Below are positions 1 through 8,648 of a stretch of 64,000 bases of DNA, piece by piece; position 1 is the first letter of the stretch; every line of letters begins with the position of its first letter. Below the pieces are notes generated by a model, which saw only the letters and a program-made list of their open reading frames with translations, was not told where the DNA came from and did not search any database. The DNA is from Cytophagales bacterium CG12_big_fil_rev_8_21_14_0_65_40_12. Its GTDB lineage: Bacteria > Bacteroidota > Bacteroidia > Cytophagales > Cyclobacteriaceae. The stretch is from the NCBI GenBank assembly GCA_002786855.1, contig PCUU01000065.1, positions 1 through 64,000 of the forward strand. Direction: 5' to 3'. The position numbers and the translations under genes were made by a program.

Positions 1-1
1 A

Positions 2-37
2 ATTGAAATTACGGATGATAAAGAAAAATTGAGCTGA
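2..37 (+). CDS. possible C-terminal tail of a truncated upstream gene
   Basis: One frame is open from the window edge and ends at a TGA at 35-37, encoding a short acidic tail ending in DKEKLS. A second frame is also open for a few codons, so the assignment is weak. It would be the last codons of a gene lying left of the window. Confidence 0.25.
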   Translation: MEITDDKEKLS

Positions 38-51
38 TTTCAAAAAAAAGT

Positions 52-127
52 GCCTCGCTTTAGGGCGCAGAGAACATCCTTTCGCGAAGGAAGACACAAA
101 TCCTCGAGTGTCTGTAAATGTTCGGGG
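52..127 (+). promoter_or_regulatory. structured leader: predicted three-way junction RNA upstream of the peptide gene
   Basis: The arms GAACAT (72-77) and ATGTTC (118-123) pair perfectly and enclose two hairpins: CCTT/AAGG at 78-90 and AGACAC/GTGTCT at 92-113. A further small hairpin lies at 51-69. The element ends about 30 bases before the ATG of the double-glycine peptide, so it could be the 5' leader of that operon. It matches no riboswitch class I can name; the base pairing is directly visible, the function is inferred. Confidence 0.4.
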
Positions 128-154
128 CAATTTTAGTTAATAAATTTTACAATT

Positions 155-412
155 ATGTTAAACAACATTTTAAACATTGAAGGAGCCAGCGTGCTCCCAA
201 AAGAAAAACAAAAAGCTATTAACGGAGGTGGTGGATGTGGAGTCAAGGTGGAGGGTGTTTGGCATCCTGTACCAGACTTAAATGGTAATGGCGCTACAAT
301 AGATGAGGCGTCAGATAGCTTAGGCACCTACGTAAACTTCCCAACATTTGCCGGTGTTCAGGTAGTTGGGACAGTTACAAACTGGTGTTGCGACAGTTGC
401 CCTTGGAATTGA
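155..412 (+). CDS. double-glycine leader peptide (bacteriocin/pheromone-like precursor)
   Basis: An 85-residue precursor. The first 25 residues form a leader of the Bacteroidota type (MLNNILN...LPKEKQKAINGG), which C39 peptidases cut after Gly-Gly, here after Gly25. The predicted mature peptide has about 60 residues, is glycine-rich at its start and carries four cysteines: C28 near the new N-terminus and C78, C79, C82 in a WCCDSCPW tail. This composition would allow two disulfides or a metal site. The next genes encode a thioredoxin-like lipoprotein, a peptidase-containing exporter and its adaptor, which are the expected partners. No modification enzyme such as LanM or a radical SAM protein is seen nearby, so an unmodified or only disulfide-bonded peptide is most likely. 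The activity (antibacterial, signal or other) cannot be told from sequence. Confidence 0.8.
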   Translation: MLNNILNIEGASVLPKEKQKAINGGGGCGVKVEGVWHPVPDLNGNGATIDEASDSLGTYVNFPTFAGVQVVGTVTNWCCDSCPWN

Positions 413-428
413 ATTCAATAATTTTATT

Positions 429-451
429 GGCCTTGTGTTTCTGACAAGGCC
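429..451 (+). terminator. hairpin between peptide gene and processing genes (attenuator-like)
   Basis: GGCCTTGT and ACAAGGCC form a perfect 8-bp stem with a 7-base loop, followed by AAATTTTAAAA. It sits 17 bases after the peptide stop codon and 19 bases before the next start. The T run is short, so partial termination or 3'-end stabilisation of the peptide transcript is more likely than a full stop. Confidence 0.5.
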
Positions 452-470
452 AAATTTTAAAACTCAAGAT

Positions 471-2018
471 ATGAAAGCACTACGCCTAATTATATCAGTG
501 TTGATTTTCTTTTTTGTATTTAGTTGCGGTTCAAAAAATAAAGAAGAAGCTCTTGTCATTACAGAGCCAATTATACCACAATCATCTGTGACGCTCATAT
601 TCAATAATCCAGTAAACTCTTCAATGCTAGTCAAAACCATGGGAGATGACTCTAAAACCTATACGGCAAATCTCTCATACGATACCATTCGTATTTTTAC
701 TGATACGCCCAAGATGCTGTATATAGAGCAGAGCATGTTCATTTGGCACAAAATGACCGTTGAGCCAAATGACACGATCACGATTAGGACAGAGAAAGAT
801 GCATTTAGAATCTTGGCCGATCAACAAAAGCGCGCTTGGGCTGATATTCATTTTTTTGACTTAGCTGATAGCTTAGCTAGATTAAAATTTAAGGATAAAG
901 AAAATGTGGAATACTTATTTTCTGAACCTTTCCCCAATACAAAACCAATAAAACAAGAGGAGGGGCTAATTAATCTTGAATCAAAAAGATTTACTGGGAG
1001 AATGAAGCAAAAAAGTACTGCTGAGATTCTTGAAAATAAAGATGAGTATAGGGAGCTGTTTGATTCGCAGAAAGAAATCTATCAATTCAAAATTAATTTA
1101 CTTGATTCTCTAAACGCACTAGATCAATTAAGGGTTAGCTCATATAACTATTACAATGACGAATTATTCTTTCAAGTATTATACCAGTCACTTCTCAAAC
1201 ATATACGATCAGGCGACCCCTATTTTGAAACCTTTCTTCTCAATAATTTAAATGATGAATTATTATCAAGAAACGGTTATGGCTTGTTAGATAATTTCTT
1301 GTCTACTTTTATCTCTGGCTATATCCTTAAAGGCAAATTTGAAAGGAAAGGAAACTCCGCTGTTTTAGACTATGAAAAAGCCTTAGAAGAAATGCCCAAT
1401 TATTTCTCAGGAGACATTTTGAGAAAGCTGAATTCCGTGGCAATTAAAAAGCTCATTGAACAGAGCCCTGATATCGATTTGTTCCAGGATTTAGTTCAAA
1501 ACATAAAACTAGATTCTGGATCCAAAGCCTTGCTTACTCGACAAATTGAGGACATGATAGATGCCGACAAGTTTCAAAACTTGTCAGAAGATTCACTCTA
1601 CTTAACCTCGCTCAATAATGATTTACTTCCTTTACAAAATGTTATTGAATCCAGCAAAACGGAACTTGTCTTAGTCGATTTATGGGCCAGTTGGTGCGGC
1701 CCTTGTTTCCAGCAGTTTGATGCCACAACGGAACTCGAAAAAGAGTATTCGGAAAAACTCAGTGTTATTTACATTTCCATAGATGACTATAAAAGCAAAT
1801 GGCTCCAAGGCGTAGAAAGAGCTGGCTTAAAGGATAAAAGCAGCTTCCTTAGCGTAAACCCAAGGAAATCAAAAATTCTGACAGATGAATGGAAAGTAAC
1901 CGAGATACCTAGGTTTATCTTAATGGATAGAAAAGGTAACATTCTTTCGGAAAACACATCAGCACCCGGTTCTGATCAAATAAGGACTTTAATCAATCAA
2001 CATATTGCTAATGATTAA
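471..2018 (+). CDS. TlpA-like thioredoxin-domain lipoprotein
   Basis: A 515-residue envelope lipoprotein. The start is the ATG at 471 because it opens a lipoprotein signal peptide (lipobox FVFSC, Cys19); the ORF-track start at 366 would extend back into the peptide gene. The first ~370 residues are a helical region of unknown fold. A TlpA/AhpC-type thioredoxin domain follows, with the active site WASWCGPC at about residues 405-412 and the cis-proline segment TEIPRF. It is probably exposed on the periplasmic side of a membrane and exchanges disulfides. Its place directly after a four-cysteine peptide and before the exporter suggests it oxidises, isomerises or reduces the exported peptide. Its stop overlaps the next gene's ATG by 8 bases. 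A respiratory or cytochrome-maturation role is the main alternative. Confidence 0.82.
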   Translation: MKALRLIISVLIFFFVFSCGSKNKEEALVITEPIIPQSSVTLIFNNPVNSSMLVKTMGDDSKTYTANLSYDTIRIFTDTPKMLYIEQSMFIWHKMTVEPNDTITIRTEKDAFRILADQQKRAWADIHFFDLADSLARLKFKDKENVEYLFSEPFPNTKPIKQEEGLINLESKRFTGRMKQKSTAEILENKDEYRELFDSQKEIYQFKINLLDSLNALDQLRVSSYNYYNDELFFQVLYQSLLKHIRSGDPYFETFLLNNLNDELLSRNGYGLLDNFLSTFISGYILKGKFERKGNSAVLDYEKALEEMPNYFSGDILRKLNSVAIKKLIEQSPDIDLFQDLVQNIKLDSGSKALLTRQIEDMIDADKFQNLSEDSLYLTSLNNDLLPLQNVIESSKTELVLVDLWASWCGPCFQQFDATTELEKEYSEKLSVIYISIDDYKSKWLQGVERAGLKDKSSFLSVNPRKSKILTDEWKVTEIPRFILMDRKGNILSENTSAPGSDQIRTLINQHIAND

Positions 2019-4200
2019 CTTTCCTCATTTTACTCAGCAGGATCAAAAAGATTGCGGTCCTACCTGCATTAAAATTGTAGCCAAGCATTACAAAAAAACA
2101 ATTCCAATCCAGAAGCTGCGCGACCTGTGTGAAACCACAAGAGAGGGGAGTACTATGATGGGATTGAGTGATGCTGCAGAAGCCATTGGTTTTAGAACCA
2201 TTGGGGTAAAAATGAATTTTGAAGTGCTCCAAAAGGAAACACCATTCCCCTGCATAGTCCATTGGAACAAAAACCACTTCGCAGTGGTCTACAAAATCAA
2301 AAGAGGCACAGTCTATATCTCGGACCCGGCCATTGGACTACTTGAATACTCAAAAGAGGAATTCTTAACCCACTGGATTGGGAACAATGCAAAAGAAAGT
2401 AGTCAAGAAGGGGTTGCCCTCTTGTTAGAACCCACTCCAAAATTTTATCAAGAGAACTATGAGGAAGAAAAAGGCTATGGAATCCAGTTTGTATCAAAGT
2501 ATCTCTTTCAGTATAAGCGATTATTAATACAACTGGTCATTGGACTGGGGGCAGCCAGTTTATTACAGCTGGTTTTTCCTTTTCTTACACAGAGTATTGT
2601 AGATGTGGGTATCCAAAATCAGGACATCCAGTTTGTCTATTTAATACTGATTGCCCAGTTGTTCTTGTTTTTTGGGAAAACAGCATTAGAGGTAATCCGC
2701 AGTTGGATATTACTCCATATCAGTGCAAGAATCAATATTTCATTGATTTCTGATTTTTTCATCAAACTTATGAACCTACCGATTTCATTCTTTGATGTGA
2801 GAATGACAGGAGATATTCTTCAGCGGATCAATGATCATAAAAGGATAGAGCGGATTTTGACTACCTCTTCACTTAACGTTCTTTTCTCATTCTTAAACCT
2901 ATTCATATTCGGCTTTGTATTGGCCTACTATAGCATTCAAATCTTTTTAGTCTTTCTTGCTGGAAGCGTTTTCTACTTTTTATGGATCGTAATCTTTCTT
3001 AAAAAAAGAAAAGACCTTGATTACAAAAGATTCAGCCAAGTAAGCAGTGAACAAAGCAAGGTCATTGAACTGATCAATGGCATGCAGGAAATCAAACTGC
3101 ACAATGCCGAAAAGAAAAAACGTTGGGCATGGGAACACTTGCAGGCGAGGCTTTTTAAACTTTCAATCAAAGGGCTGGCCTTGGAACAGTACCAAAGTGT
3201 AGGTTCCTCCTTTATCAATGAATTCAAAAACATTTTGATCAGCGTGCTTTCTGCCTCATTGGTCATTCAAGGAGAGATTACTTTAGGTATGATGATGGCC
3301 ATAAGCTATATAGTTGGTCAATTGAATTCGCCAGTGGCACAATTGATCGGATTTATCAGGGAAGTTCAAGATGCCAAAATCTCTTTAGACAGACTAGGTG
3401 AAATCCATAACAAAGAAGATGAAAAGCAACATGACAGGGAAAAGAACTTACCTGTGCCTATTGATCAAGACATTCACTTATCCAAGCTCAGTTTTAGATA
3501 TACAGGTTCTGATGTCAACGTTTTAAAAGAGCTTGACCTTACCATACCCGCCAATAAAATAACAGCTGTTGTTGGAGTAAGCGGCAGTGGCAAAACTACT
3601 TTGATGAAATTACTGCTCAAGTTTTATGAACTCGGTGAAGGGTCAATATATATCGGGAAAAGTGATCTCAGCACAATTTCCCAGCATGCCTGGAGGGACA
3701 AGTGTGGAGTGGTGATGCAAGAGGGCTACATTTTTAATGATACCATTGCCAGTAATGTAGCGGTTGGAGATGAGGTGATTGACAAGGACAAACTATTGCA
3801 CTCCCTTGAAGTGGCCAATCTTTTAGATTTCGTAGAATCGCTGCCCTTGAGTTTCAATACCAAAATAGGTATGGAAGGCACTGGACTGAGCACTGGCCAA
3901 AAACAAAGGCTCTTAATTGCAAGGGCAGTTTACAAAGACCCAAAATTTCTGTTCTTTGATGAGGCAACATCATCACTTGATGCCAACAATGAAAAAACCA
4001 TAATGGAAAACTTGGACAAGTTCTTTCAAAATAAAACTGTACTGGTGATTGCACACCGATTAAGCACTGTAAAAAATGCAGACCAGATTGTTGTTTTGGA
4101 CAAGGGAAGAATTGTTGAAACTGGTACGCACAAAGAATTGGTTGATCAGGAAGGTGCATATTTTGAATTGGTCAAAAATCAATTAGAACTAGGGAATTAA
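2011..4200 (+). CDS. peptidase-containing ABC transporter (C39 PCAT)
   Basis: A 729-residue inner-membrane exporter that cuts double-glycine leaders and exports the mature peptide. The N-terminal C39 peptidase shows its catalytic residues: Cys15 (KDCGPTC), His89 (NHFAVV) and Asp105 (SDPA). A six-helix ABC membrane domain occupies about residues 155-410, and a C-terminal ATPase carries Walker A GVSGSGKTT (~522-530), signature LSTGQ, Walker B FLFFDE and the H-loop AHRLS. All catalytic residues are intact. The ATG at 2011 is preferred over the TTG at 2005; it overlaps the upstream stop, implying coupled translation. The HlyD-like gene begins at the last base of its stop codon (TAATG). Confidence 0.93.
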   Translation: MINFPHFTQQDQKDCGPTCIKIVAKHYKKTIPIQKLRDLCETTREGSTMMGLSDAAEAIGFRTIGVKMNFEVLQKETPFPCIVHWNKNHFAVVYKIKRGTVYISDPAIGLLEYSKEEFLTHWIGNNAKESSQEGVALLLEPTPKFYQENYEEEKGYGIQFVSKYLFQYKRLLIQLVIGLGAASLLQLVFPFLTQSIVDVGIQNQDIQFVYLILIAQLFLFFGKTALEVIRSWILLHISARINISLISDFFIKLMNLPISFFDVRMTGDILQRINDHKRIERILTTSSLNVLFSFLNLFIFGFVLAYYSIQIFLVFLAGSVFYFLWIVIFLKKRKDLDYKRFSQVSSEQSKVIELINGMQEIKLHNAEKKKRWAWEHLQARLFKLSIKGLALEQYQSVGSSFINEFKNILISVLSASLVIQGEITLGMMMAISYIVGQLNSPVAQLIGFIREVQDAKISLDRLGEIHNKEDEKQHDREKNLPVPIDQDIHLSKLSFRYTGSDVNVLKELDLTIPANKITAVVGVSGSGKTTLMKLLLKFYELGEGSIYIGKSDLSTISQHAWRDKCGVVMQEGYIFNDTIASNVAVGDEVIDKDKLLHSLEVANLLDFVESLPLSFNTKIGMEGTGLSTGQKQRLLIARAVYKDPKFLFFDEATSSLDANNEKTIMENLDKFFQNKTVLVIAHRLSTVKNADQIVVLDKGRIVETGTHKELVDQEGAYFELVKNQLELGN

Positions 4201-5495
4201 TGACTAAAGAAAGTAAGCATTCAAATATAGAACTCCGGTCAGAGGAAGTTCAAGACATCCTCAACAGGCCTCCCAACTGGATGATCAAATGGGGAAATAC
4301 CGTTCTTATTGCTATGGTGATTATGGCCCTACTCTTAAGCTATTTTATAAAGTATCCAGATGTGATCATTGGTAAAGCCACCATTTCAACCGATATCCCT
4401 CCTGCCTTTGTGGTAAGCAATGTAAATGGAAGAATCGGTAAAGTCTTAAAAGAAAATGGTGAGACTGTGCTTTCTGGGGAAATATTGGCCGAACTGATTA
4501 ACCCTATTCCAACTTCATCAATTGACTACCTCGATTCCTTGCTTTCCAGTGCTTCGGCATTCGTCTCAGATTCATTGAATCAGACTTACAAAGATTTTGA
4601 GGCCATCGACTTCTATGAAGCGACAGGAGATGTTATTAACTTATTGGGGGCTTTGGAAGAATATCATTTCTTTTTATTCAATGAAAGCTCATTTAATAAT
4701 CTCCATGATTTGGAAAGTAAGCTTAACGCCAATCTGAGGCTCGAAACAATTTTAAAAAGGGAAGTTGAATTGAGCAAAATAGACATTGAAAATGCACGCG
4801 AAAAGTTTAAAATGGAGGAGCAGGAATATAAATTAGGCTATGTGACTAAACTAAATTTCCTTAATGCCCAATCCACCTTTAACCAATCGCTCAAAACAGA
4901 AGAGAATATAAAAAGGAGCATCATTCAAATGGAGATCACTATTAATGATTTAAAGAGTCAAATCAGCAATTTTAGAACTGAACGTCAGGCACAGAAAATG
5001 ACCTTCCTAGCAAAAATCCGTGAACTTATTGTCAATCTGGAAAACTACATCGTAAGGTGGAAAACGGAGTTTACCATTAAAGCCCCTATTTCTGGTAGGG
5101 TTGATTATTCAGGCCGTATTAAAACAAATCAGCTTATCAGTTCAGGTGATCGATTATTTGCTATAATACCGCCAACAGGAAACTATGAAACTGTTCTAGA
5201 CCTTCCAGCACAAGGGTTCGGAAAAGTGGAGGTGGGTCAAGAGGTCAAACTTAAGCTTGACAACTACCCCTATAATGAATATGGATTTGTGAATGGCAGG
5301 GTAAGCAAAATGGCATCGTTGCCAAAAGAAGACACTTATCAAGTAGAAGTAATACTGGAGAATGCCCTTACTAGCTCATATAATATCGATTTAGAGTATA
5401 GCCCTGAAATGACTGCAACAGCAGAAGTAATTACCAAAGATCTCCGACTGATTGAAAGACTCTTTAATTCACTTAGGTCAATTTTTGACAATTGA
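4200..5495 (+). CDS. HlyD-family membrane fusion protein
   Basis: A 431-residue periplasmic adaptor for the PCAT exporter. It has a cytoplasmic N-terminus of about 30 residues, one membrane helix (about 31-53), a lipoyl/barrel-sandwich half (NGRIGKVLKENGETV), a long central coiled coil (about 175-275), a second lipoyl half (IKAPISGRVDYSG) and a beta-barrel domain. Such proteins link the ABC exporter to a TolC-type outer-membrane channel; no tolC is present in the window, so a channel encoded elsewhere would be needed. It ends the operon, and its stop lies one base from the stop of the convergent rodA, leaving no room for a separate terminator. Confidence 0.9.
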   Translation: MTKESKHSNIELRSEEVQDILNRPPNWMIKWGNTVLIAMVIMALLLSYFIKYPDVIIGKATISTDIPPAFVVSNVNGRIGKVLKENGETVLSGEILAELINPIPTSSIDYLDSLLSSASAFVSDSLNQTYKDFEAIDFYEATGDVINLLGALEEYHFFLFNESSFNNLHDLESKLNANLRLETILKREVELSKIDIENAREKFKMEEQEYKLGYVTKLNFLNAQSTFNQSLKTEENIKRSIIQMEITINDLKSQISNFRTERQAQKMTFLAKIRELIVNLENYIVRWKTEFTIKAPISGRVDYSGRIKTNQLISSGDRLFAIIPPTGNYETVLDLPAQGFGKVEVGQEVKLKLDNYPYNEYGFVNGRVSKMASLPKEDTYQVEVILENALTSSYNIDLEYSPEMTATAEVITKDLRLIERLFNSLRSIFDN

Positions 5496-5496
5496 T

Positions 5497-6768
5497 TTAC
5501 CTAGTCAACACCTGAGAACGATGCATATCCATTTTGAGGAGCACAAAAAGCATTACGGTAAAGGACCAGAGTGATGAACCTCCATAGCTAAAAAAAGGAA
5601 GTGGAATACCCACAACGGGGAATAACCCGATCGTCATGGCGATATTGATGGTGAAGTGGAAAAAAAGGATAGAGGCTACCGCATAGCCATAAAACCGAGC
5701 AAATTTGAACTTCTGCCGCTCCGCAATAGATATGATCCTGATCATTAAAATTAGGAACAAAACGATCACAACAGCGCTTCCAATCCAACCGTGTTCTTCG
5801 GCCAAAGTGCTAAAGATAAAGTCCGTGCTTTGTTCGGGTACATAACCGTACTTGGTCTGCGTTCCTTCCAGAAAGCCTTTACCGGCAAAGCCACCAGAGC
5901 CAATGGCAATTTTTGATTGTTCTAAATTCCAACCCTCTGCTTTCGGGTTAACCAATTCAGGCCTGAAAATGGCTTCAATCCGGCTCTTTTGGTATCCCTT
6001 GAGCACATTATTTAAGAGATAATCCGTAGTAAAGACAAAGCCCACACAGAGTATGGCTCCTACGATAATCAATATGATTCTACCTTTGGTCTTTTCAGTA
6101 AGCGCAATGGCAATAGCCGCCAATACCGCCAAGCCAATGATGATATAGATTTGAGGCAGCAGCAGCGTGAGTATAAACAGCCCAGCAGCCGTAAAGCCCA
6201 AAACCAAATAGCTTGCGGGGAATCCCTCGCGATAAAGTGGAATGATCAAGGCGGCAAAAACCATGGCGGAACCTGTATCGGGCTGCAATAATATAAGGCC
6301 AACAGGCAAAGCGATCATGGCCAAAACAATCAATTGATGCTTGAATTCATTGAGTTTGACGCCCGTGGTGGAAATGTACCTTGCCAGTAGCAGTGCCGTG
6401 GCCAACTTGGTAAACTCAGCCGGTTGAAACCGAAAAATGCCTAAATCAAACCAAGCCCTTGCCCCATTGATTTTAGTCCCAAAAACTAATACGCCAATTA
6501 ACAAGCATAAAAACAGTACATAGAGCGCAGGGGCAAAGGACTCGTAAATGCGAAAATCCAAAAGCAGGATAATAATAATCAGAAAGACAGCCCCGCCAAT
6601 GAACAAAAGCTGTCTTCCTGAATTGAGGCTTAAATCGAAAATATTTGAAGCGGATTCTGGATCGTAAACTGATGCAAAAATATTGAACCAGCCCATTATT
6701 ACTAAAATCACGTAAAGCAATACAATGGACCAATCAAGGTGCTTTAATATGGATTCTCCTTTTCTCAA
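5497..6768 (-). CDS. rodA: RodA, SEDS peptidoglycan glycosyltransferase
   Basis: A 423-residue polytopic membrane protein, normal length for RodA, with about ten membrane helices. It polymerises lipid II into glycan strands for side-wall growth together with PBP2. Family motifs are present: PAEFTKLA, LQPDTGSA and the C-terminal FFSYGGSS. The only start that keeps the N-terminal cytoplasmic segment (KHLDWS) is a TTG at 6768, which overlaps the PBP2 stop as TTGA, an arrangement typical of translational coupling. It is the last gene of the mreBCD-mrdA-rodA operon. Confidence 0.95.
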   Translation of the reverse strand: MRKGESILKHLDWSIVLLYVILVIMGWFNIFASVYDPESASNIFDLSLNSGRQLLFIGGAVFLIIIILLLDFRIYESFAPALYVLFLCLLIGVLVFGTKINGARAWFDLGIFRFQPAEFTKLATALLLARYISTTGVKLNEFKHQLIVLAMIALPVGLILLQPDTGSAMVFAALIIPLYREGFPASYLVLGFTAAGLFILTLLLPQIYIIIGLAVLAAIAIALTEKTKGRIILIIVGAILCVGFVFTTDYLLNNVLKGYQKSRIEAIFRPELVNPKAEGWNLEQSKIAIGSGGFAGKGFLEGTQTKYGYVPEQSTDFIFSTLAEEHGWIGSAVVIVLFLILMIRIISIAERQKFKFARFYGYAVASILFFHFTINIAMTIGLFPVVGIPLPFFSYGGSSLWSFTVMLFVLLKMDMHRSQVLTR

Positions 6769-8648
6769 TTAGTTTGGGCTTCCTTCTTCTTACGCTCCTT
6801 TTCCAAACGCTTCTGCTCGATTGCTTTCCTTTGAATTTCATCTAAAAAGTCGCCTTTTAAGACATACTCTTCTCTATTTCTCCAATCTTTTTCGACATAA
6901 CCTTTTAAATATTTTTCCATTATCAAACCTGCGGTTGTCGCTGCTGCACGGCTACCCCAACCTGCATTCTCTACATAAACAGAAATGGCTATTTGTGGAT
7001 TTTCTATCGGAGCAAAGGACATAAATACCGAGTGATCAAGAGTTTCATCTTTAGCTCCATTTTCTGCAGTGCCAGTCTTACTGGCAATTGGAATATCTTT
7101 GATCAAAGCCCTATAAGTACCTTGCGCTGACCTAGTCATTCCTTCGATAATAGCTGGATAGTAATCTGTCCCATTTCCAGTGTAATTCTTCTCTAAGATG
7201 TTCGGAGTTGTAACCCCATCCTTTTCAAACGCCTTTACCAAATGCGGTTTTACATAATATCCCCTATTGGCAATGATTGCAGCAAGGTTAGCTACCTGCA
7301 AGGGTGTCACTAAGATTTCTCCTTGCCCAATTGATATTGACTGGATATTACTGTATGCCCAACGTCTTTCTCCAATTAAGCTGTTATAATACTTAACATC
7401 TGGTATTAGACCTCTCGCCTCTCCAGGAACATCAAGACCTAGCGGAGATCCAAATCCAAACTTTCGTACAGCCGTTGCCCATTTGGCCAAACCTATGGGC
7501 GTATCTATGAAAATATTTGGGTCTTCCTTTTGATTTACAACCCTTCTCATAACCTCTAGGAAGTAGTTATTTGAAGACTTTTCAATTCCCCTAGCTACAT
7601 CATAATAACCTGCCGGAGCGTGATCACCAATTTTCGTTATATCACAGTAAATCTGTTCATTAGCCCCAATTACCCCTGCATCCAAAGCAATTAATGCCTG
7701 TACTGTTTTAAAAACTGATCCTGCAGGGTATTGACCCATATAAGCTCTATTATATAGGGGTTTGGTGGTGTCTGAGGCAAGCTTTTGGTAATTATCCCCA
7801 AACTGTCTTCCAGTTAATAAGTTTGGGTCGTAGGAAGGTGCAGTAGCCAACACTAAAATTTCACCTGTGGCAGGTTCAATCGCAACGATACTTCCCACTT
7901 TTCCTTCTAGCAATTTTTCAGCGTATGCCTGCAAATCTTTTTTAATGGTTGTGATCAGGTTAATGCCTGGTACAGAAGTAGTGTCGTAAGCGCCATCTTT
8001 AAAAGAGCCTTTTTCAATTCCCCTTACATTCACCTTTTTATAACTGACCCCTCGCTGACCCCGCAATTGTTTTTCGTAATATTCTTCCAGGCCTGTAATT
8101 CCCTTGTTGTCTCCAGATTGATAATAGCCCGTAGTATCTCTCTCCAATTGCCTTTGGCTAATCTCTCCAGTGTATCCCACTTCACTGGCGAGTATTGGAG
8201 CGGTATAACCACGAACGGTCCTAGGATTCACGAAAAAGCCCTGGTAATTATAAAGCATGTCTTGGATCCGGGCGTATTCCTCTTGTGAAATTTTCTTTAG
8301 AAATGCCGAGGGCTTGACTGCGGAATACTTTTTCGCGGCCTTCATATTGGTCATGAAGGTTTCTTTGTCAATGCCCAATAAATCACAAAAAGCAGTTGTA
8401 TCTGGAATCCTTACATCTTTTGGGATGACCATTAAATCATAAATTGGCTCGTTGTAAACCAGAAGCTCCCCATCTCTGTCGTAAATCAAACCACGGAAAG
8501 GATATTCAACAATGCGTTGAACGATATTTCGCTCAGCCTTCGTGGCGTAATTTTCGTCCAAAACCTGAAGTGCAAATAACTTGATGAGAAAAATGACTCC
8601 GATTAAAATGAAAATTCCCTGAATAATAAACCTTCTACTCTCCCACAT
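6765..8648 (-). CDS. mrdA: penicillin-binding protein 2, peptidoglycan DD-transpeptidase
   Basis: A 627-residue class B PBP that cross-links peptidoglycan during elongation. It has a short cytoplasmic tail, one membrane helix (about 7-26), a dimerisation/pedestal domain, then the transpeptidase domain. Active-site motifs are complete: SVFK (about residue 311), SSNN (about 357) and KTGT (about 522). A lysine/arginine-rich tail follows the catalytic domain. The gene overlaps mreD by one base (TAATG) and rodA by four. The RodA-PBP2 pair forms the elongasome synthase. Confidence 0.96.
   Translation of the reverse strand: MWESRRFIIQGIFILIGVIFLIKLFALQVLDENYATKAERNIVQRIVEYPFRGLIYDRDGELLVYNEPIYDLMVIPKDVRIPDTTAFCDLLGIDKETFMTNMKAAKKYSAVKPSAFLKKISQEEYARIQDMLYNYQGFFVNPRTVRGYTAPILASEVGYTGEISQRQLERDTTGYYQSGDNKGITGLEEYYEKQLRGQRGVSYKKVNVRGIEKGSFKDGAYDTTSVPGINLITTIKKDLQAYAEKLLEGKVGSIVAIEPATGEILVLATAPSYDPNLLTGRQFGDNYQKLASDTTKPLYNRAYMGQYPAGSVFKTVQALIALDAGVIGANEQIYCDITKIGDHAPAGYYDVARGIEKSSNNYFLEVMRRVVNQKEDPNIFIDTPIGLAKWATAVRKFGFGSPLGLDVPGEARGLIPDVKYYNSLIGERRWAYSNIQSISIGQGEILVTPLQVANLAAIIANRGYYVKPHLVKAFEKDGVTTPNILEKNYTGNGTDYYPAIIEGMTRSAQGTYRALIKDIPIASKTGTAENGAKDETLDHSVFMSFAPIENPQIAISVYVENAGWGSRAAATTAGLIMEKYLKGYVEKDWRNREEYVLKGDFLDEIQRKAIEQKRLEKERKKKEAQTN

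Noticed and set aside
52-127. Naming the structured leader as a known riboswitch
   Set aside because: None of the conserved core words of the riboswitch classes I know is present; only the pairing can be supported.
366-470. 35-codon N-terminal extension of the TlpA-like protein in the ORF track
   Set aside because: It overlaps the peptide gene and the hairpin; the ATG at 471 starts a clean lipoprotein signal.
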